Shown here piece by piece: positions 7,498 to 17,245 of a stretch of 64,000 nucleotides of DNA. The position numbers were made by a program, and so were the translations under genes. The DNA is from an uncultured Hyphomicrobium sp. (GTDB taxonomy: Bacteria > Pseudomonadota > Alphaproteobacteria > Rhizobiales > Hyphomicrobiaceae), in NCBI RefSeq assembly GCF_902826555.1, contig NZ_CADEFI010000010.1, positions 6,826 through 70,825 of the forward strand, written 5' to 3'. The notes beneath the pieces are model-generated. The model searched no databases and had not been told where the DNA came from. It saw nothing but the letters and a program-made list of their open reading frames with translations. Position 1 is the stretch's first letter. Every line of letters starts with the position of its first letter.

Positions 7498-8550
7498 ATG
7501 ACCGACACGGCTATCGTCGTGCCCGCCGAATGGGCGCCTCAGACCGCGATCTGGACGGCCTGGCCGGCGGACGCATCCGAGTGGAATGACGATCTCGCTT
7601 CGCCGCGCGCCGATGTGGCGGCGCTGGTCAAAACGCTTGCCGAGACCGGCAACACGGTGCGTGTGCTCGTCAACGGCGACGAGGCTGCCCAATCGGCGCT
7701 GGCCGCACTCGGCACGTCGGCCGAACTCGTGTCCGCCAAGTACGGGGACATCTGGCTGCGCGACACGGGTCCGATCTTCGCGTTCCGCGGCGACAAGCGC
7801 GTGGCGCTGCGCTTCGACACGAACAGCTGGGGCGGAAAGTACGATCTGCCCGACGACTCGACCGTGGGCGACCGGGTGGCGGAGCTCGCGGGCAGCGTCA
7901 TCGAGCGTTTCGACTTCGTGCTCGAAGGCGGCGCGGTGGATCACGACGGTGAGGGGACAATCCTTGCCACCAAGCAGACGCTTCTCAACCCGAACCGCAA
8001 CGGATGGACCGCGGAGCAGGCGGAAGCGGCGCTTGCCCGATTTGGCACCAAGACGGTGATCTGGGTCGACGAGGGCCTTCTCGGCGACCATACGGACGGC
8101 CACATCGACAACATCGCGCGCTTCGTCGCGCCGGGGCGCGTCGTGTGCCAGGCTCCTGCCGGGGACGACGATCCCAATGCCGCCGTTCTCGATGCCATCG
8201 CGCGCCGGCTCGCCGAGGCGACGGATGCAGCCGGGCGCAAGCTCGAGGTGATCCGCATTCCCGGCGCCGGCCTCTACCGCAATGCGCTCGGCGGCGTGTC
8301 GCCCGCCTCGCACATGAACTTCATCATCGGCAACGACGTGGTGGTGGTGCCGGTCTACGGCACGCCAACGCAAGAGGCGGCGCTGCAGGCCTTGCGCGAG
8401 GTGTTTCCGGACCGCAAGGTCGTCGGTGTATCGTCGCGCGGCCTGCTCGGGGCAGGCGAAGCGGGCGGGGGATCGTTCCATTGCATCACGCAGCAGGAGC
8501 CTCGTGAGACTCTGAACCCGGAGACTCGAAACGTGGGGGCTGGGGCATGA
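7498..8550 (+). CDS. aguA: Agmatine deiminase
   Basis: Hydrolyses agmatine to N-carbamoylputrescine and ammonia in the two-step agmatine route to putrescine. The guanidino-modifying fold is seen in the 350-aa product: WLRDTGPIF near residue 87, NSWGGKY near 110, the EGGAVDHDGEGT motif near 142, the catalytic HTDGHIDN near 195 and the active-site Cys in GGGSFHCIT close to the C-terminus. The last ~15 residues (ETLNPETRNVGAGA) are an unusual tail. The start at ATG 7498 matches family length; AAGGA lies upstream. The stop overlaps the next gene by 4 nt, coupling it to aguB. Confidence 0.95.
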   Translation: MTDTAIVVPAEWAPQTAIWTAWPADASEWNDDLASPRADVAALVKTLAETGNTVRVLVNGDEAAQSALAALGTSAELVSAKYGDIWLRDTGPIFAFRGDKRVALRFDTNSWGGKYDLPDDSTVGDRVAELAGSVIERFDFVLEGGAVDHDGEGTILATKQTLLNPNRNGWTAEQAEAALARFGTKTVIWVDEGLLGDHTDGHIDNIARFVAPGRVVCQAPAGDDDPNAAVLDAIARRLAEATDAAGRKLEVIRIPGAGLYRNALGGVSPASHMNFIIGNDVVVVPVYGTPTQEAALQALREVFPDRKVVGVSSRGLLGAGEAGGGSFHCITQQEPRETLNPETRNVGAGA

Positions 8551-9422
8551 AAGGGCGCGGCATGAAGAAGCGCAGCATCACGGTCGCCGCCATCCAAACG
8601 GCGTACGGGCCGGACCTGGACGAGAACATCGAAAAGACCGAAGCGTTCGTGCGCGAAGCCGTCGAGCGCGGCGCCGACGTGGTGTTGCCCTCCGAGCTGT
8701 TCCAGGGCATCTATTTCTGCACCAAACAGGATCCGAAGTGGTTTGAGACGGCGTTCCCGGTGGACGAGCATCCGTGCGTGAAAAGGCTCGCGAAGCTCGC
8801 CAAGAAGCTGGACGTCGTGATCCCGATCTCGTTCTTCGAGAAGGACGGGCCACGCTATTACAACAGTGTCGCGCTGGCGGATGCGGACGGCGAGATCCTC
8901 GGCGTCTATCGCAAGAGCCACATCCCGGACGGGCCGGGCTACCAAGAGAAGTACTACTTCCGGCCGGGCGACACGGGCTTCAAGACCTGGAAGACGAAGC
9001 GCGGGCACATCGGCGTCGGCATCTGCTGGGACCAGTGGTATCCGGAAACCGCGCGCGCCATGGCGGTGGCAGGGGCCGAGGTGCTGTTCTACCCGACGGC
9101 CATCGGGTCCGAGCCCTATGATGCGGCGCTGGACACGCACCTGCAGTGGCAGCGCGCCATGCAGGGGCATGCGGTCTCGAATGCGGTGCCGATCGTGGCG
9201 GCGAACCGCATCGGCCTCGAGGACAACGACGGCGTGAAGCAGCAGTTCTACGGCCACTCGTTCATCGCCGACCATCGCGGCGAGCTGGTCGAGAGCCTCG
9301 GCGCAGCCGACGAGGGTGTGCTGGTGCAAACGTTCGATCTGGCACTGATCGAGAGCTATCGCGCGGACTGGGGCTTCTTCCGCGACCGGCGCACGGATCT
9401 CTACGCAAAGAGCATCGTCTGA
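8547..9422 (+). CDS. aguB: N-carbamoylputrescine amidase
   Basis: Carbon-nitrogen hydrolase (nitrilase superfamily) of 291 aa that splits N-carbamoylputrescine into putrescine, CO2 and ammonia, completing the pathway started by AguA. The catalytic triad can be placed: Glu in LPSELFQG (about residue 50), Lys in YRKSHIPDGPGY (about 127), Cys in GICWDQWYPE (about 163). ATG 8547 overlaps the aguA stop; ATG 8562 (MKKRSITVAA) is an alternative start closer to the usual N-terminus. The pair is a polyamine-synthesis operon. Confidence 0.95.
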   Translation: MKGRGMKKRSITVAAIQTAYGPDLDENIEKTEAFVREAVERGADVVLPSELFQGIYFCTKQDPKWFETAFPVDEHPCVKRLAKLAKKLDVVIPISFFEKDGPRYYNSVALADADGEILGVYRKSHIPDGPGYQEKYYFRPGDTGFKTWKTKRGHIGVGICWDQWYPETARAMAVAGAEVLFYPTAIGSEPYDAALDTHLQWQRAMQGHAVSNAVPIVAANRIGLEDNDGVKQQFYGHSFIADHRGELVESLGAADEGVLVQTFDLALIESYRADWGFFRDRRTDLYAKSIV

Positions 9423-9727
9423 GCCGCGCGTTTCGCGCACTCACCAGCACTCGCTCGTTGCACATGCGGATGCTTGCGTGGATCCCGACCGTCCATGCGG
9501 AACATGGCTGCGCCATGATGCCGGGATGACGTTGAATGTCGACCAGCGGCTGTAGAAGACCGCCATACCCGCACGGGCGGATCGCAACTTGGCTGCGATG
9601 GCGTGGGTGCGATGGCCTTGTCGTCGAGCGAACTGGCTGAAGGCCTCTCAACCAGCTCGCCCTCCTCTTTTCCACTCCCTCTCGCCATCCTTGCGCAGGG
9701 GATGGCGTGACGTTCACGCGTTTCTTC
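9423..9727. other. Intergenic region, nothing recognised
   Basis: About 305 bp between aguB and the 3' end of the minus-strand Ala/Glu-rich gene. Frames are open on several registers because of high GC, but none has a convincing start, composition or domain. A weak GCGCG-TTTC-CGCGC-like inverted repeat just after the aguB stop could help end that transcript. Confidence 0.3.
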
Positions 9728-10492
9728 TTATTCGGCCGGGGCCGGGACAGCGGCGGCTTCGGCGGCGGCACTCGCGGCTGCGATCGCTTCCGGTGCGATC
9801 TCGGCCTCGGGCTTGTCGTCTGCCGCTGCTTCGACGGCTTCGGCAACGGCTTCCTCGGCTGCAGCTTCCTCTACGGCCGGAGCCGCTTCGGCAACTTCGG
9901 CGCTTTCGGGTGCCGCCTCGGCAACGGGCTCGGCCGCTGCTTCCTCGGCAACCGGTTCCGAAACCGATTCTGCGACAGCCGGGGCTTCCTCGGCACCGGC
10001 TTCCGCAGGTTCGGCGGTCGCTTCGACCGGTGCGGCGTCAGCGGGAGCATCGGCAGCTGGCGCCGCCTCTGACGTGGCCTCGGCCGCAGTTTCCGCAGCA
10101 GGGGCCTCCTCGGAGGCTTCCGAAGCTGCCTCGACAGCAGCAGCGGGTGCGTCCGCTCCTTCGCTTGCCTCGACCGGCTCGGCGGCCGCCACCTCGGAGG
10201 CTGGCTCCTCGGCGGCCGGAGCTTCCTCCGCGACCACTTCGACAGCTGGCTCCTCGGCTGCGGGTGCCTCCTCGGCGACGGGCTCGGCCGATGCCTCCAA
10301 CGCAAGGACCGGCTCGGCGAGCGCTGTCCCGCAATCGGCAACGGCATCCAGCTTTCCGACGTCGGCCGCGGGGGCCGGCGCTCCTTCCACGAACTCACTC
10401 ATTTGTCTTGCGACATGCACGATCGAGTCGGCCTTGCAGCCGAGCTCCATCGCCATCCGCAAGCAGGCAAATCTCTGCTCTTGGAGGTTCAT
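9728..10492 (-). CDS. Ala/Glu/Pro-rich low-complexity protein with conserved-looking N-terminal helix
   Basis: Protein of 254 aa. The first ~37 residues (MNLQEQRFACLRMAMELG...MSEFVEG) look like a small folded helical domain; the remaining ~200 residues are almost only Ala, Glu, Pro, Val and Ser, with recurring blocks such as AEEAPAAEEPA (twice) and EPVAE. It is predicted to be disordered and very acidic. GGAG 5 nt before ATG 10492 sets the start. The repetitive codons leave all frames of both strands open here, so reverse-strand frames are spurious. It may be a cytoplasmic scaffold or linker; function unknown. Confidence 0.7.
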   Translation of the reverse strand: MNLQEQRFACLRMAMELGCKADSIVHVARQMSEFVEGAPAPAADVGKLDAVADCGTALAEPVLALEASAEPVAEEAPAAEEPAVEVVAEEAPAAEEPASEVAAAEPVEASEGADAPAAAVEAASEASEEAPAAETAAEATSEAAPAADAPADAAPVEATAEPAEAGAEEAPAVAESVSEPVAEEAAAEPVAEAAPESAEVAEAAPAVEEAAAEEAVAEAVEAAADDKPEAEIAPEAIAAASAAAEAAAVPAPAE

Positions 10493-10882
10493 GAGAACTC
10501 CATTTTTTGGGGTTTGCGATGTCAGTGGCGTTGCTTGGTGCGATGCAAACAACGAAACCATCATACTGCTTCGTTTATCTTGCCGCTACCCAAGAAAGAC
10601 TTGGGAACAACAATATTTCTAAGTAAAATCATCACGCTAACGCATGAAGTAAATCGAGCGCGCGATTCGCGACTTAAGCCGTTTGCGTGAATCAAATTAT
10701 GAAGACGCGACTCCTTTTCGCCGCCTTTGGTGCGTGTGCGGGCCATCTCTCGCGCTCTTCGCGGCCGCGAGGCTTCGGACATCTTTCGGCAGGGTAAACC
10801 CTGGTGACGGGTCTCTCGCCTGGGCAGGCCGGCGTGTGCTAGGAAGCGCGACCTCTTCCCTCAATCCGCCCTCGCCACGCCC
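10493..10882. other. Upstream region of the low-complexity gene and of proB, with a dyad
   Basis: About 390 bp divergent intergenic region. It contains a perfect dyad CCCAAG-AAAGA-CTTGGG (10589-10605), about 97 bp upstream of the minus-strand start, inside an AT-rich patch that runs to about 10700 and probably holds the promoters. obgE, which often precedes proB in relatives, is absent. No further gene is supported. Confidence 0.4.
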
Positions 10883-12040
10883 ATGTCGCAACGCGCCGCC
10901 ACAGCCGAAGCCTCTGTTGCCCGTCCCGAATGGACGCGGGCACGGCGGATCGTGGTCAAGATCGGCTCGGCACTTCTTGCCGACCGCGAGACGGGCACGC
11001 TCAAGCGGGAATGGCTCGCTTCTCTGGTCGACGACGTGACCGAGCTCGCCAAACAGGGCAAGGACGTGGTGCTGGTCTCGTCCGGCTCCATTGCGCTCGG
11101 ACGGCACAAGCTCGGCCTCCCCAAGGGGCCGCTGGAGCTCGAGCAATCGCAGGCCGCGGCGGCGGTCGGACAGATCAGCCTGGCGCACGCCTACCAGGAG
11201 CTGGCCGCCAGGTCCGGACTTACGGTGGCGCAGATCCTGTTGACGCTCGGCGACACCGAGCAGCGGCAGCGCTATCTCAACGCCCGCCACACCATCGAGA
11301 CCCTGCTGGAGCTGCGCGCCATCCCCGTTGTCAACGAGAACGACACCGTGGCCACGGCGGAGATCAAGTACGGTGACAACGACCGCCTTTCGGCTCGCGT
11401 CGCCGGGATGGTGTCGGCCGATTGCCTGGTGCTGCTCTCGGACATCGACGGGCTTTATACGGCACCGCCGAACGAGGATCCGGACGCGCGACACATTCCC
11501 CTCGTCACGGAGATCACGCCCGAGATCGCCGCCATGGCGGGCGATGCCGGCACCGAGCTATCCAAGGGCGGCATGAAGACCAAGATCGAGGCGGGGCGCA
11601 TCGCGACGGCTGCCGGCACCAACATGGTCATTACGACGGGCAAAGTGCTCAACCCGCTGCGGGCCATCTCGGAAGGATGCAAGGTGACCTGGTTCCTCGC
11701 CAAGCAGGATCCGGTGACCGCCAAGAAGCGCTGGATCTCGGGGCAGCTCGAGCCGCGCGGCACGCTATTCGTGGACGCGGGCGCGGAAAAGGCGCTGGTG
11801 GCGGGAAAGAGCCTTCTGGTGGCCGGCGTCACGCGGGTCGACGGCGCTTTCGAGCGCGGCGATGCCGTGGTCATCCGCTCCCAGGACGGCCGGGAGCTAG
11901 GGCGCGGCCTTTCGGCTTATCCGAAGAGCGATGCGGAGCGGATCCTCGGCCGTAAGTCGTCGCAGATTGCGGATATTCTGGGTTACGAAGGCGGGCCAGA
12001 ACTGATCCACCGCAACGACATGGCGCTCAACCGCAAATAA
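10883..12040 (+). CDS. proB: Glutamate 5-kinase
   Basis: First step of proline synthesis: ATP-dependent phosphorylation of glutamate. The 385-aa product has the amino-acid kinase domain ([14 protein letters not shown] near 21; [11 protein letters not shown] near 63; [17 protein letters not shown] near 150; [11 protein letters not shown] near 230) followed by a C-terminal PUA domain (about 290-375), which usually mediates feedback inhibition by proline. It begins the proB-proA pair, 87 bp before proA. Confidence 0.97.
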   Translation: MSQRAATAEASVARPEWTRARRIVVKIGSALLADRETGTLKREWLASLVDDVTELAKQGKDVVLVSSGSIALGRHKLGLPKGPLELEQSQAAAAVGQISLAHAYQELAARSGLTVAQILLTLGDTEQRQRYLNARHTIETLLELRAIPVVNENDTVATAEIKYGDNDRLSARVAGMVSADCLVLLSDIDGLYTAPPNEDPDARHIPLVTEITPEIAAMAGDAGTELSKGGMKTKIEAGRIATAAGTNMVITTGKVLNPLRAISEGCKVTWFLAKQDPVTAKKRWISGQLEPRGTLFVDAGAEKALVAGKSLLVAGVTRVDGAFERGDAVVIRSQDGRELGRGLSAYPKSDAERILGRKSSQIADILGYEGGPELIHRNDMALNRK

Positions 12041-12127
12041 GCGCGTATCGTACGGCGGAAGGGCTTATGTAGTCCATAAATGCCGCTCCGGCGTATACCT
12101 TCACACCTCATTCGACGAAGTCCGAGC

Positions 12128-13414
12128 ATGCAGAAAGCAACCGACGGCACCGAGACCACCGCTACCCTGATGCGCGATGTCGGTATCGCGGCCCGAGAGG
12201 CTGCGCGCAGGCTGGCGCTCGCACCGCGTGAAACCAAGGACAAGGCCCTCGCCGCCGCCGCGCACGCGATGCGCCGCGATCAAGCGAAGATCCTCGAGGC
12301 TAATGCCAAGGACGTCGCCGCGGCACAGGCGGCCGGCCGCATCGCCTCGTTCGTGGACCGGCTCGTGCTCAATCCGAAACGCGTCGAGGCCATTGCCCAC
12401 GGTCTCGAGGACGTGGCTGCGCTCGCCGATCCGGTCGGTTCGATTCTGGCGGACTGGACGCGTCCGAACGGGTTGCGCATCCAGCGCGTGCGCGTGCCGA
12501 TCGGGGTGATCGGCATCATCTACGAGAGCCGGCCGAACGTGACGGCGGACGCGGGCGCGCTTTCCCTCAAATCCGGAAACGCGGCGATCCTGCGTGGCGG
12601 CTCGGATAGTCACCATTCGAGCCTCGCCATCCATGCCTGCCTTGCGGAAGGCCTCAGGGCCGCGGGTTTGCCGGTTGCCGCGATCCAGTATGTCGAGACC
12701 ACGGACCGCGACGCGGTCGGACACATGCTCTCCGGCCTCGACGGGGCCATCGACGTCATCGTTCCGCGCGGGGGCAAGGGCCTCGTGCAGCGCGTGCAGG
12801 ACGAGGCGCGGGTGCCGGTGTTCGCGCATCTCGAGGGCATTTGCCACACCTACGTTGACGCCAAAGCCGATCTCGACATGGCGCGCGCCGTGCTCGTCAA
12901 CGCCAAGATGCGCCGCGTCGGCGTGTGCGGGGCGACCGAATGCCTGCTGATCGACCGCGACGCGCCGGCGACCTATCTCCCGGATCTGGTCGAGGCGCTC
13001 ATAGACGCCGGCGCGGAGGTGCGTGGCGATCCTGCGACACAGGCGGTGGATGCCCGCGTCAAGGCGGCCTCGCCGGAAGACTACGGCCACGAGTTCCTGG
13101 ATGCGATCATCGCCGTGAAGACGGTGGACGGGGTCGACGGGGCAATTGCGCACATCGCCCGCTACGGCTCCCAGCACACGGATGCGATCGTCACCGCGGA
13201 CGAGGCCACCGCGCAGCGCTTCCTTTCCGAGGTAGACAGCGCCATCGTGCTCTGGAACGCGTCGACGCAGTTCGCGGACGGCGGCGAGTTCGGCTTCGGC
13301 GCAGAGATCGGCATCGCCACCGGCAAGCTGCATGCGCGCGGGCCCGTGGGCGTCGAGCAGTTGACGAGCTTCAAGTACGTCGTGCGTGGGAGCGGCCAGA
13401 TCCGGCCGGTGTGA
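12128..13414 (+). CDS. proA: Gamma-glutamyl phosphate reductase
   Basis: NADPH-dependent second enzyme of proline synthesis, making glutamate-5-semialdehyde. The 428-aa protein shows the ALDH-like fold: [20 protein letters not shown] near 140, RGGSDS, the catalytic Cys in VGVCGATE near 263 and the C-terminal [21 protein letters not shown] motif. ATG 12128 gives the standard family length; an in-frame ATG at 12080 would add 16 residues without support. In relatives nadD follows directly; here about 5.7 kb of other genes intervene. Confidence 0.97.
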   Translation: MQKATDGTETTATLMRDVGIAAREAARRLALAPRETKDKALAAAAHAMRRDQAKILEANAKDVAAAQAAGRIASFVDRLVLNPKRVEAIAHGLEDVAALADPVGSILADWTRPNGLRIQRVRVPIGVIGIIYESRPNVTADAGALSLKSGNAAILRGGSDSHHSSLAIHACLAEGLRAAGLPVAAIQYVETTDRDAVGHMLSGLDGAIDVIVPRGGKGLVQRVQDEARVPVFAHLEGICHTYVDAKADLDMARAVLVNAKMRRVGVCGATECLLIDRDAPATYLPDLVEALIDAGAEVRGDPATQAVDARVKAASPEDYGHEFLDAIIAVKTVDGVDGAIAHIARYGSQHTDAIVTADEATAQRFLSEVDSAIVLWNASTQFADGGEFGFGAEIGIATGKLHARGPVGVEQLTSFKYVVRGSGQIRPV

Positions 13415-13428
13415 CAGCAGAGCCTCGA

Positions 13429-13914
13429 TTAGCGGACGGACGCTTCGAGTGCAGGGGCATCAACGGTCGGAACGACCTTTCCGAACGCTATGACCTTCGT
13501 TCGATGGCCGACCCAGGCCTGGGGCGGGCGGCCATGCAGCCTTTCACACATCGCCACCGACTTTTCGATCTCCGCCTCCGGGACGAAATAGTAGTGACCG
13601 GCTTTGCTCATCACGCGGCCGAGGCCGGAAAAGTATTCCTTTGCCACCTCGAGTGCGGTCTGATCGACACAGTGATCGGTATCATTAAACTCTGAAAGCG
13701 GAATGCGCGCGCGGTCAAATTGCGCTTTGGCGGGCATACCGTCGGGGGTCGGCCCCACGAAGCGCGTGCCAACGACGAGTGTCAGCTCATCATCGGGGAC
13801 GACCCCAGGATCGGTGTAGCTCTTCGGTACCGGCGTTTGGCCAAATGCAGCGCTTACGCCGGCCAGAAGCACAAAAAAGCAAACGGCCGTCGTGGATCGG
13901 GCGCTGACGCGCAT
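13429..13914 (-). CDS. Secreted hypothetical protein
   Basis: Exported protein of 161 aa with a clear signal peptide (MRVSARSTTAVCFFVLLAGVSAAFGQ). The mature part has two cysteines (DHCVDQ and AMCERLHGR) that could form a disulphide and no recognised domain. GGGAGAGACACC precedes the ATG at 13914; the frame is open further upstream but without a start context. It converges on proA, with 14 bp between the stops. It is the first of the genes that separate proA from nadD. Function unknown. Confidence 0.65.
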   Translation of the reverse strand: MRVSARSTTAVCFFVLLAGVSAAFGQTPVPKSYTDPGVVPDDELTLVVGTRFVGPTPDGMPAKAQFDRARIPLSEFNDTDHCVDQTALEVAKEYFSGLGRVMSKAGHYYFVPEAEIEKSVAMCERLHGRPPQAWVGHRTKVIAFGKVVPTVDAPALEASVR

Positions 13915-14202
13915 GGTGTCTCTCCCAGTTCCGAAAACCGACAACAGCCGCTTCTGGAGGCAGTTGGCTGCAAAGCTTAGCAGCAAAAGCGTAACATTGG
14001 TGCGGCATGGGCTGTTGCGGAAGTTTTGAATCTCTGTAGCATTCAAAAAAAACAAGAATGGCCGGGAAATGCTGTTTGGAGGCTAGGACGTCCATTCTGA
14101 CCGTCGGTGCCGTCTATGCCCATTGGTTTCCGTAGGCTCAACGACCCTCTGATGCCCCATCGCACAACGGGACGGCTCAATTGCCGGCGACGTGCCAAGA
14201 CG

Positions 14203-15168
14203 ATGTGGTGGCGCGCGGTCGCAATCTTCTTCCTGGGCTTTGCGACACCCGCTCTGGCTCAGAATTCAACGGAACCCCATGCGATCGAGAGCCTGCTGCA
14301 GTCGCAGGATCTGACCGTGCTGACTGACGTCAAGCATGGCGTCCGCGAACGGATTGCGTTCTTCTCGTCGCCAGAGCTGTTCGAGGCCATGAAACGCGCG
14401 GGCGTGCGCCATCTCGCGATCGAGATGCCGCGCGTCCTGGGACGCCAAGCGATGGGAATCGCCACAGAAGCCGATGTGGAGGCATTCGCGCAGGACATCA
14501 TTCGCTCCGATCGTTGGCACTTCCTCGATCCGGACAACCCCGGAGAAGAAGCGGCGACGACACAACGCCGCGTGGCTACGGCGCTCGGCCGTCAGGTGCT
14601 GCTTTCAAAGAAGCTCGGCATCAATCCGATCTTCTACGATTTCAACAATCCGCTCGGCGGATTCACGACTTTCAACGATCCGGTCTATCGCTGCCTCGCC
14701 GAGCTCGACGATGTGACCTGGGTGCGTTACGGCCTCGATGGCAAGATCACCAAAGCCGAGCGTGACGCCGCCATCATGCGCGAACGTTTCAGCCACGACG
14801 ACGAACTGGCTGAATTCATCGAAAACGAAGTCCGCGCGAAAGGAGGCGGCAAACTCGTCGTTGTCCCCGGCTACGCCCATGCGGCCATTCCCGGCGGCCT
14901 CTCCGACCGCCTCGAAGCGCGCCTGCGGACGAAGGCGGCGGTCGTGGCCGTCTTCAGGGACTCGCAGGAGGACAAGGCGTTCCACGATTTCCTCTGGCAA
15001 CAATCCCGCCTGCTGTCGATCAACCTATCGCGGCCGCCGCATTTCTATTACTCGATCGCGGACGATACCCTGCGCAAGGACGAGGCGCCGGGCCGCTACG
15101 TGGCCCTCGATGGATCCGTCGATCGAATTACGCCAGCCGTCTGCTTCCAGCTGGCTCACATCGACTAG
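14203..15168 (+). CDS. Exported EreA/ChaN-like (Tiki superfamily) protein, tentative
   Basis: Protein of 321 aa with a signal peptide (MWWRAVAIFFLGFATPALAQ). The mature part recalls erythromycin-esterase/ChaN-type folds: TVLTDVKHGVRERIAFF followed by GVRHLAIEMPR near the N-terminus, a central ERDAAIMRERF motif (compare the RD..MA motif of that superfamily) and KLVVVPGYAHA. The usual Gly-Asp-x-x-His entry motif is changed to TDVKHG. The substrate is unknown and antibiotic resistance should not be inferred. ATG 14203 is chosen because it gives a standard signal peptide; ATGs at 14107 and 14155 are in frame. Confidence 0.6.
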   Translation: MWWRAVAIFFLGFATPALAQNSTEPHAIESLLQSQDLTVLTDVKHGVRERIAFFSSPELFEAMKRAGVRHLAIEMPRVLGRQAMGIATEADVEAFAQDIIRSDRWHFLDPDNPGEEAATTQRRVATALGRQVLLSKKLGINPIFYDFNNPLGGFTTFNDPVYRCLAELDDVTWVRYGLDGKITKAERDAAIMRERFSHDDELAEFIENEVRAKGGGKLVVVPGYAHAAIPGGLSDRLEARLRTKAAVVAVFRDSQEDKAFHDFLWQQSRLLSINLSRPPHFYYSIADDTLRKDEAPGRYVALDGSVDRITPAVCFQLAHID

Positions 15169-15208
15169 CATCTCACAAAAGGGCAGCTCGAAGCTCACCG
15201 GCCATGGG

Positions 15209-16201
15209 CTAGGCGGCAGCCGCGTTCGCAACGCCAAAGCGCTGGCGATAGTCGCTGGGCGACAGGCCGATGATGCGATGGAAGAGCTTGCGAAAGGCGC
15301 CGGCGTCCTCGTAGCCGACCGACCAGGCGATCTGGTCCACGGGCCGCTTGGTGAACTCGAGCAGCTCACGCGCCTTGCCGATCCGCAGATGCTGGGCGTA
15401 TTCGGTCGGCGTCAGCCCGGTCGCAGCCTTGAAGCGGCGCAGAAACGTGCGTTCCTCCATGCCTGCCTGCCGCGCCATTGCGCCAGCCGTAACCGCCCGC
15501 GCCTCCTTGGCCTGCAGCCAGTGCTGAATTTTCAGAATGGCCTCGTCGCCGTGATTGAGACGCGGGGCGAAGCTGCTGTAGTGACGCTGCTCGCGCCCAG
15601 CAGGATCGATCAGCAGGAAACGCCCCGTCTCGAGCATGATCGTCGGGCCGAAGATGCGGTCGACGAGCCGCATGCCGAGATCGGTCCAGGCCATGAGACC
15701 GCCCGCCGTGATGATCTCGCCGTCCTCGATCACGATCTTATCCGTGTCGAGCCTGACGTCGGGAAATCGCTCGCGGAACGCATCGGCGAAGGCCCAATGC
15801 GTCGTCGCCGGCCGGTCCGAAAGGAGGCCGGTTGCGGCGAGCATGAATACGCCGCCGCAGTTTGCCGTGAGGACCGCGCCTTCCGTGTGTCTCTCCTTCA
15901 GCCATCGGACATAGGGCGCGGCCTCCTCGCTGCCGGCCGGCCCGGTCAGACGCCCCGGCACGATGACGATATCCGGAAAGCGCCGCTGACCGGCAGGGTA
16001 CGTATCGAAACACCGCGCGATGCCCTCCGCGTCCTCCGCCCGCCAATGGCTGACGCGCAACGGCGGCCCGCCGCGCTTGACGGAGAAGTCGCTCGCGATC
16101 TGAAGCAGATCGGTCATGCCGTGCACCATGGCCGTCTGGCAACCCGCATAGAGCAAGAGCGCAACCTCAGCCTTCGGCGCCACGGCGCGGGTGGTCTTCA
16201 T
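15209..16201 (-). CDS. GlxA-family AraC-type transcriptional regulator
   Basis: Regulator of 330 aa with an N-terminal DJ-1/PfpI-like amidotransferase domain (about 10-195, including [18 protein letters not shown] with the nucleophile-elbow Cys) and a C-terminal AraC double helix-turn-helix (about 225-325, ending in [28 protein letters not shown]). GlxA-type proteins bind small ligands through the first domain. It is divergently transcribed from the hydrolase at 16327, so it most likely controls that gene and the two behind it. Confidence 0.9.
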   Translation of the reverse strand: MKTTRAVAPKAEVALLLYAGCQTAMVHGMTDLLQIASDFSVKRGGPPLRVSHWRAEDAEGIARCFDTYPAGQRRFPDIVIVPGRLTGPAGSEEAAPYVRWLKERHTEGAVLTANCGGVFMLAATGLLSDRPATTHWAFADAFRERFPDVRLDTDKIVIEDGEIITAGGLMAWTDLGMRLVDRIFGPTIMLETGRFLLIDPAGREQRHYSSFAPRLNHGDEAILKIQHWLQAKEARAVTAGAMARQAGMEERTFLRRFKAATGLTPTEYAQHLRIGKARELLEFTKRPVDQIAWSVGYEDAGAFRKLFHRIIGLSPSDYRQRFGVANAAAA

Positions 16202-16326
16202 CGCATGCGTCCTTGTCGGATTCGACCCGAAATATGTCGGATGTCCCAATCGCAAAGCTGCCCGATCCGGCTTACCTGTTCAAGCACGGGCGGATTGGCC
16301 ACCCGGCCGACAACGAGGACAGTCAG
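16202..16326. promoter_or_regulatory. Divergent regulator/hydrolase intergenic control region
   Basis: The 125 bp between the start of the AraC-type regulator (16201, minus) and the hydrolase start (16327, plus) must hold both promoters and the probable regulator sites. GAGGAC at 16316-16321 is the hydrolase ribosome site. No clear repeat was identified by eye. Confidence 0.45.
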
Positions 16327-17163
16327 ATGAGCACGATCACGACGAAAGACGGCGTACAGATCTTTTACAAGGATTGGGGGCCGAAGACCGCGCAGCCCCT
16401 CGCTTTCCATCACGGCTGGCCGCTCTCGGCCGACGATTGGGACGCGCAGCTAATCTTCTTCCTGAACAAGGGCTACCGCGTCATCGCCCACGATCGCCGC
16501 GGCCATGGCCGATCGACCCAGGTCGGCGACGGTCACGACATGGACCACTATGCGGCCGACGCGAGTGCCGTGTTCGAGCACCTCGACCTCAGGAATGCGG
16601 TTCATATCGGACACTCGACCGGCGGCGGACAAGCGACCCGCTATGTGGCCCGCTATGGCCAGCCGCAGGGTCGCGTCGCAAAGCTGGTCCTGATCGGTGC
16701 CGTGCCGCCCATCATGGTCAAGACCGCGTCCAATCCCGGAGGCTTGCCGATCGAGGTGTTCGACGGCCTGCGCAAGCAGCTCGCCGATAACCGCTCGCAG
16801 TTCTACATCGATCTGCCGGCTGGCCCTTTCTATGGCTACAATCGCGAAGGCGCGAAGCCGTCGCAGCCCATTATTCAGAACTGGTGGCGGCAGGGGATGA
16901 TGGGCGGTGCCAAGGCACACTACGACGGCATCAAGGCGTTCTCCGAAACGGACTTCACCGAGGACCTCAAAGTCATCGACGTGCCCACGCTCGTGATGCA
17001 TGGCGACGACGATCAGATCGTGCCGATCGGCGCCTCAGCCCTGCTGTCGAGCAAACTTCTGAAGAACGGGACGCTCAAGGTCTACGAGAAGTTTCCGCAT
17101 GGCATGGCCACGACGCATGCCGATATCATCAACGCGGATCTGCTGGCGTTCATCAAGAGCTAA
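16327..17163 (+). CDS. Alpha/beta hydrolase, non-heme chloroperoxidase/perhydrolase-like
   Basis: Soluble hydrolase of 278 aa. Features: [15 protein letters not shown] oxyanion region near residue 23, DRRGHGRS, nucleophile elbow GHSTGGG (Ser near residue 98), catalytic Asp in [10 protein letters not shown] and His in the final [11 protein letters not shown]. This pattern matches the cofactor-free haloperoxidase-like esterase group. GAGGAC 6 nt upstream fixes ATG 16327 rather than the in-frame ATGs at 16213 or 16234. It leads a three-gene set (hydrolase, NAD(P)-binding protein, cupin) controlled by the divergent AraC-type regulator, by context. Confidence 0.88.
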   Translation: MSTITTKDGVQIFYKDWGPKTAQPLAFHHGWPLSADDWDAQLIFFLNKGYRVIAHDRRGHGRSTQVGDGHDMDHYAADASAVFEHLDLRNAVHIGHSTGGGQATRYVARYGQPQGRVAKLVLIGAVPPIMVKTASNPGGLPIEVFDGLRKQLADNRSQFYIDLPAGPFYGYNREGAKPSQPIIQNWWRQGMMGGAKAHYDGIKAFSETDFTEDLKVIDVPTLVMHGDDDQIVPIGASALLSSKLLKNGTLKVYEKFPHGMATTHADIINADLLAFIKS

Positions 17164-17184
17164 CCCATCTTTCTCTTTTTATGA

Positions 17185-17214
17185 CCCACCGTTGCTGATG
17201 AGAGCAACGGTGGG
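17185..17214 (+). other. Intercistronic 12-bp hairpin
   Basis: CCCACCGTTGCT (17185-17196), loop GATGAG, AGCAACGGTGGG (17203-17214). It lies between the hydrolase and the NAD(P)-binding protein gene and lacks a T tract, so it is more likely an mRNA-stabilising or attenuating stem than a full terminator. Confidence 0.6.
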
Positions 17215-17245
17215 GGTTCCCAGCATTCGTTGGAGGAGGCTCACA

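Noticed and set aside
9589-10622. Plus-strand open frames opposite the Ala/Glu-rich gene, Ser/Ala- or Pro/Arg-rich
   Set aside because: Repetitive GCG/GAG-type codons keep all frames open. Only the minus frame has a folded N-terminus and ribosome site.
10699-10797. Short ORF starting MKTRLLFAAFGACAG before proB
   Set aside because: Signal-like start but only ~32 codons with no ribosome site and a random-looking remainder.
12101-13333. Minus-strand open frame opposite proA
   Set aside because: Antisense shadow rich in Arg/His/Gly, no domain.
14738-16330. Plus-strand frame spanning the end of the EreA/ChaN-like gene and the reverse of the GlxA-type regulator
   Set aside because: It crosses two supported genes in the wrong frame/strand; low-complexity Arg/Ala composition.
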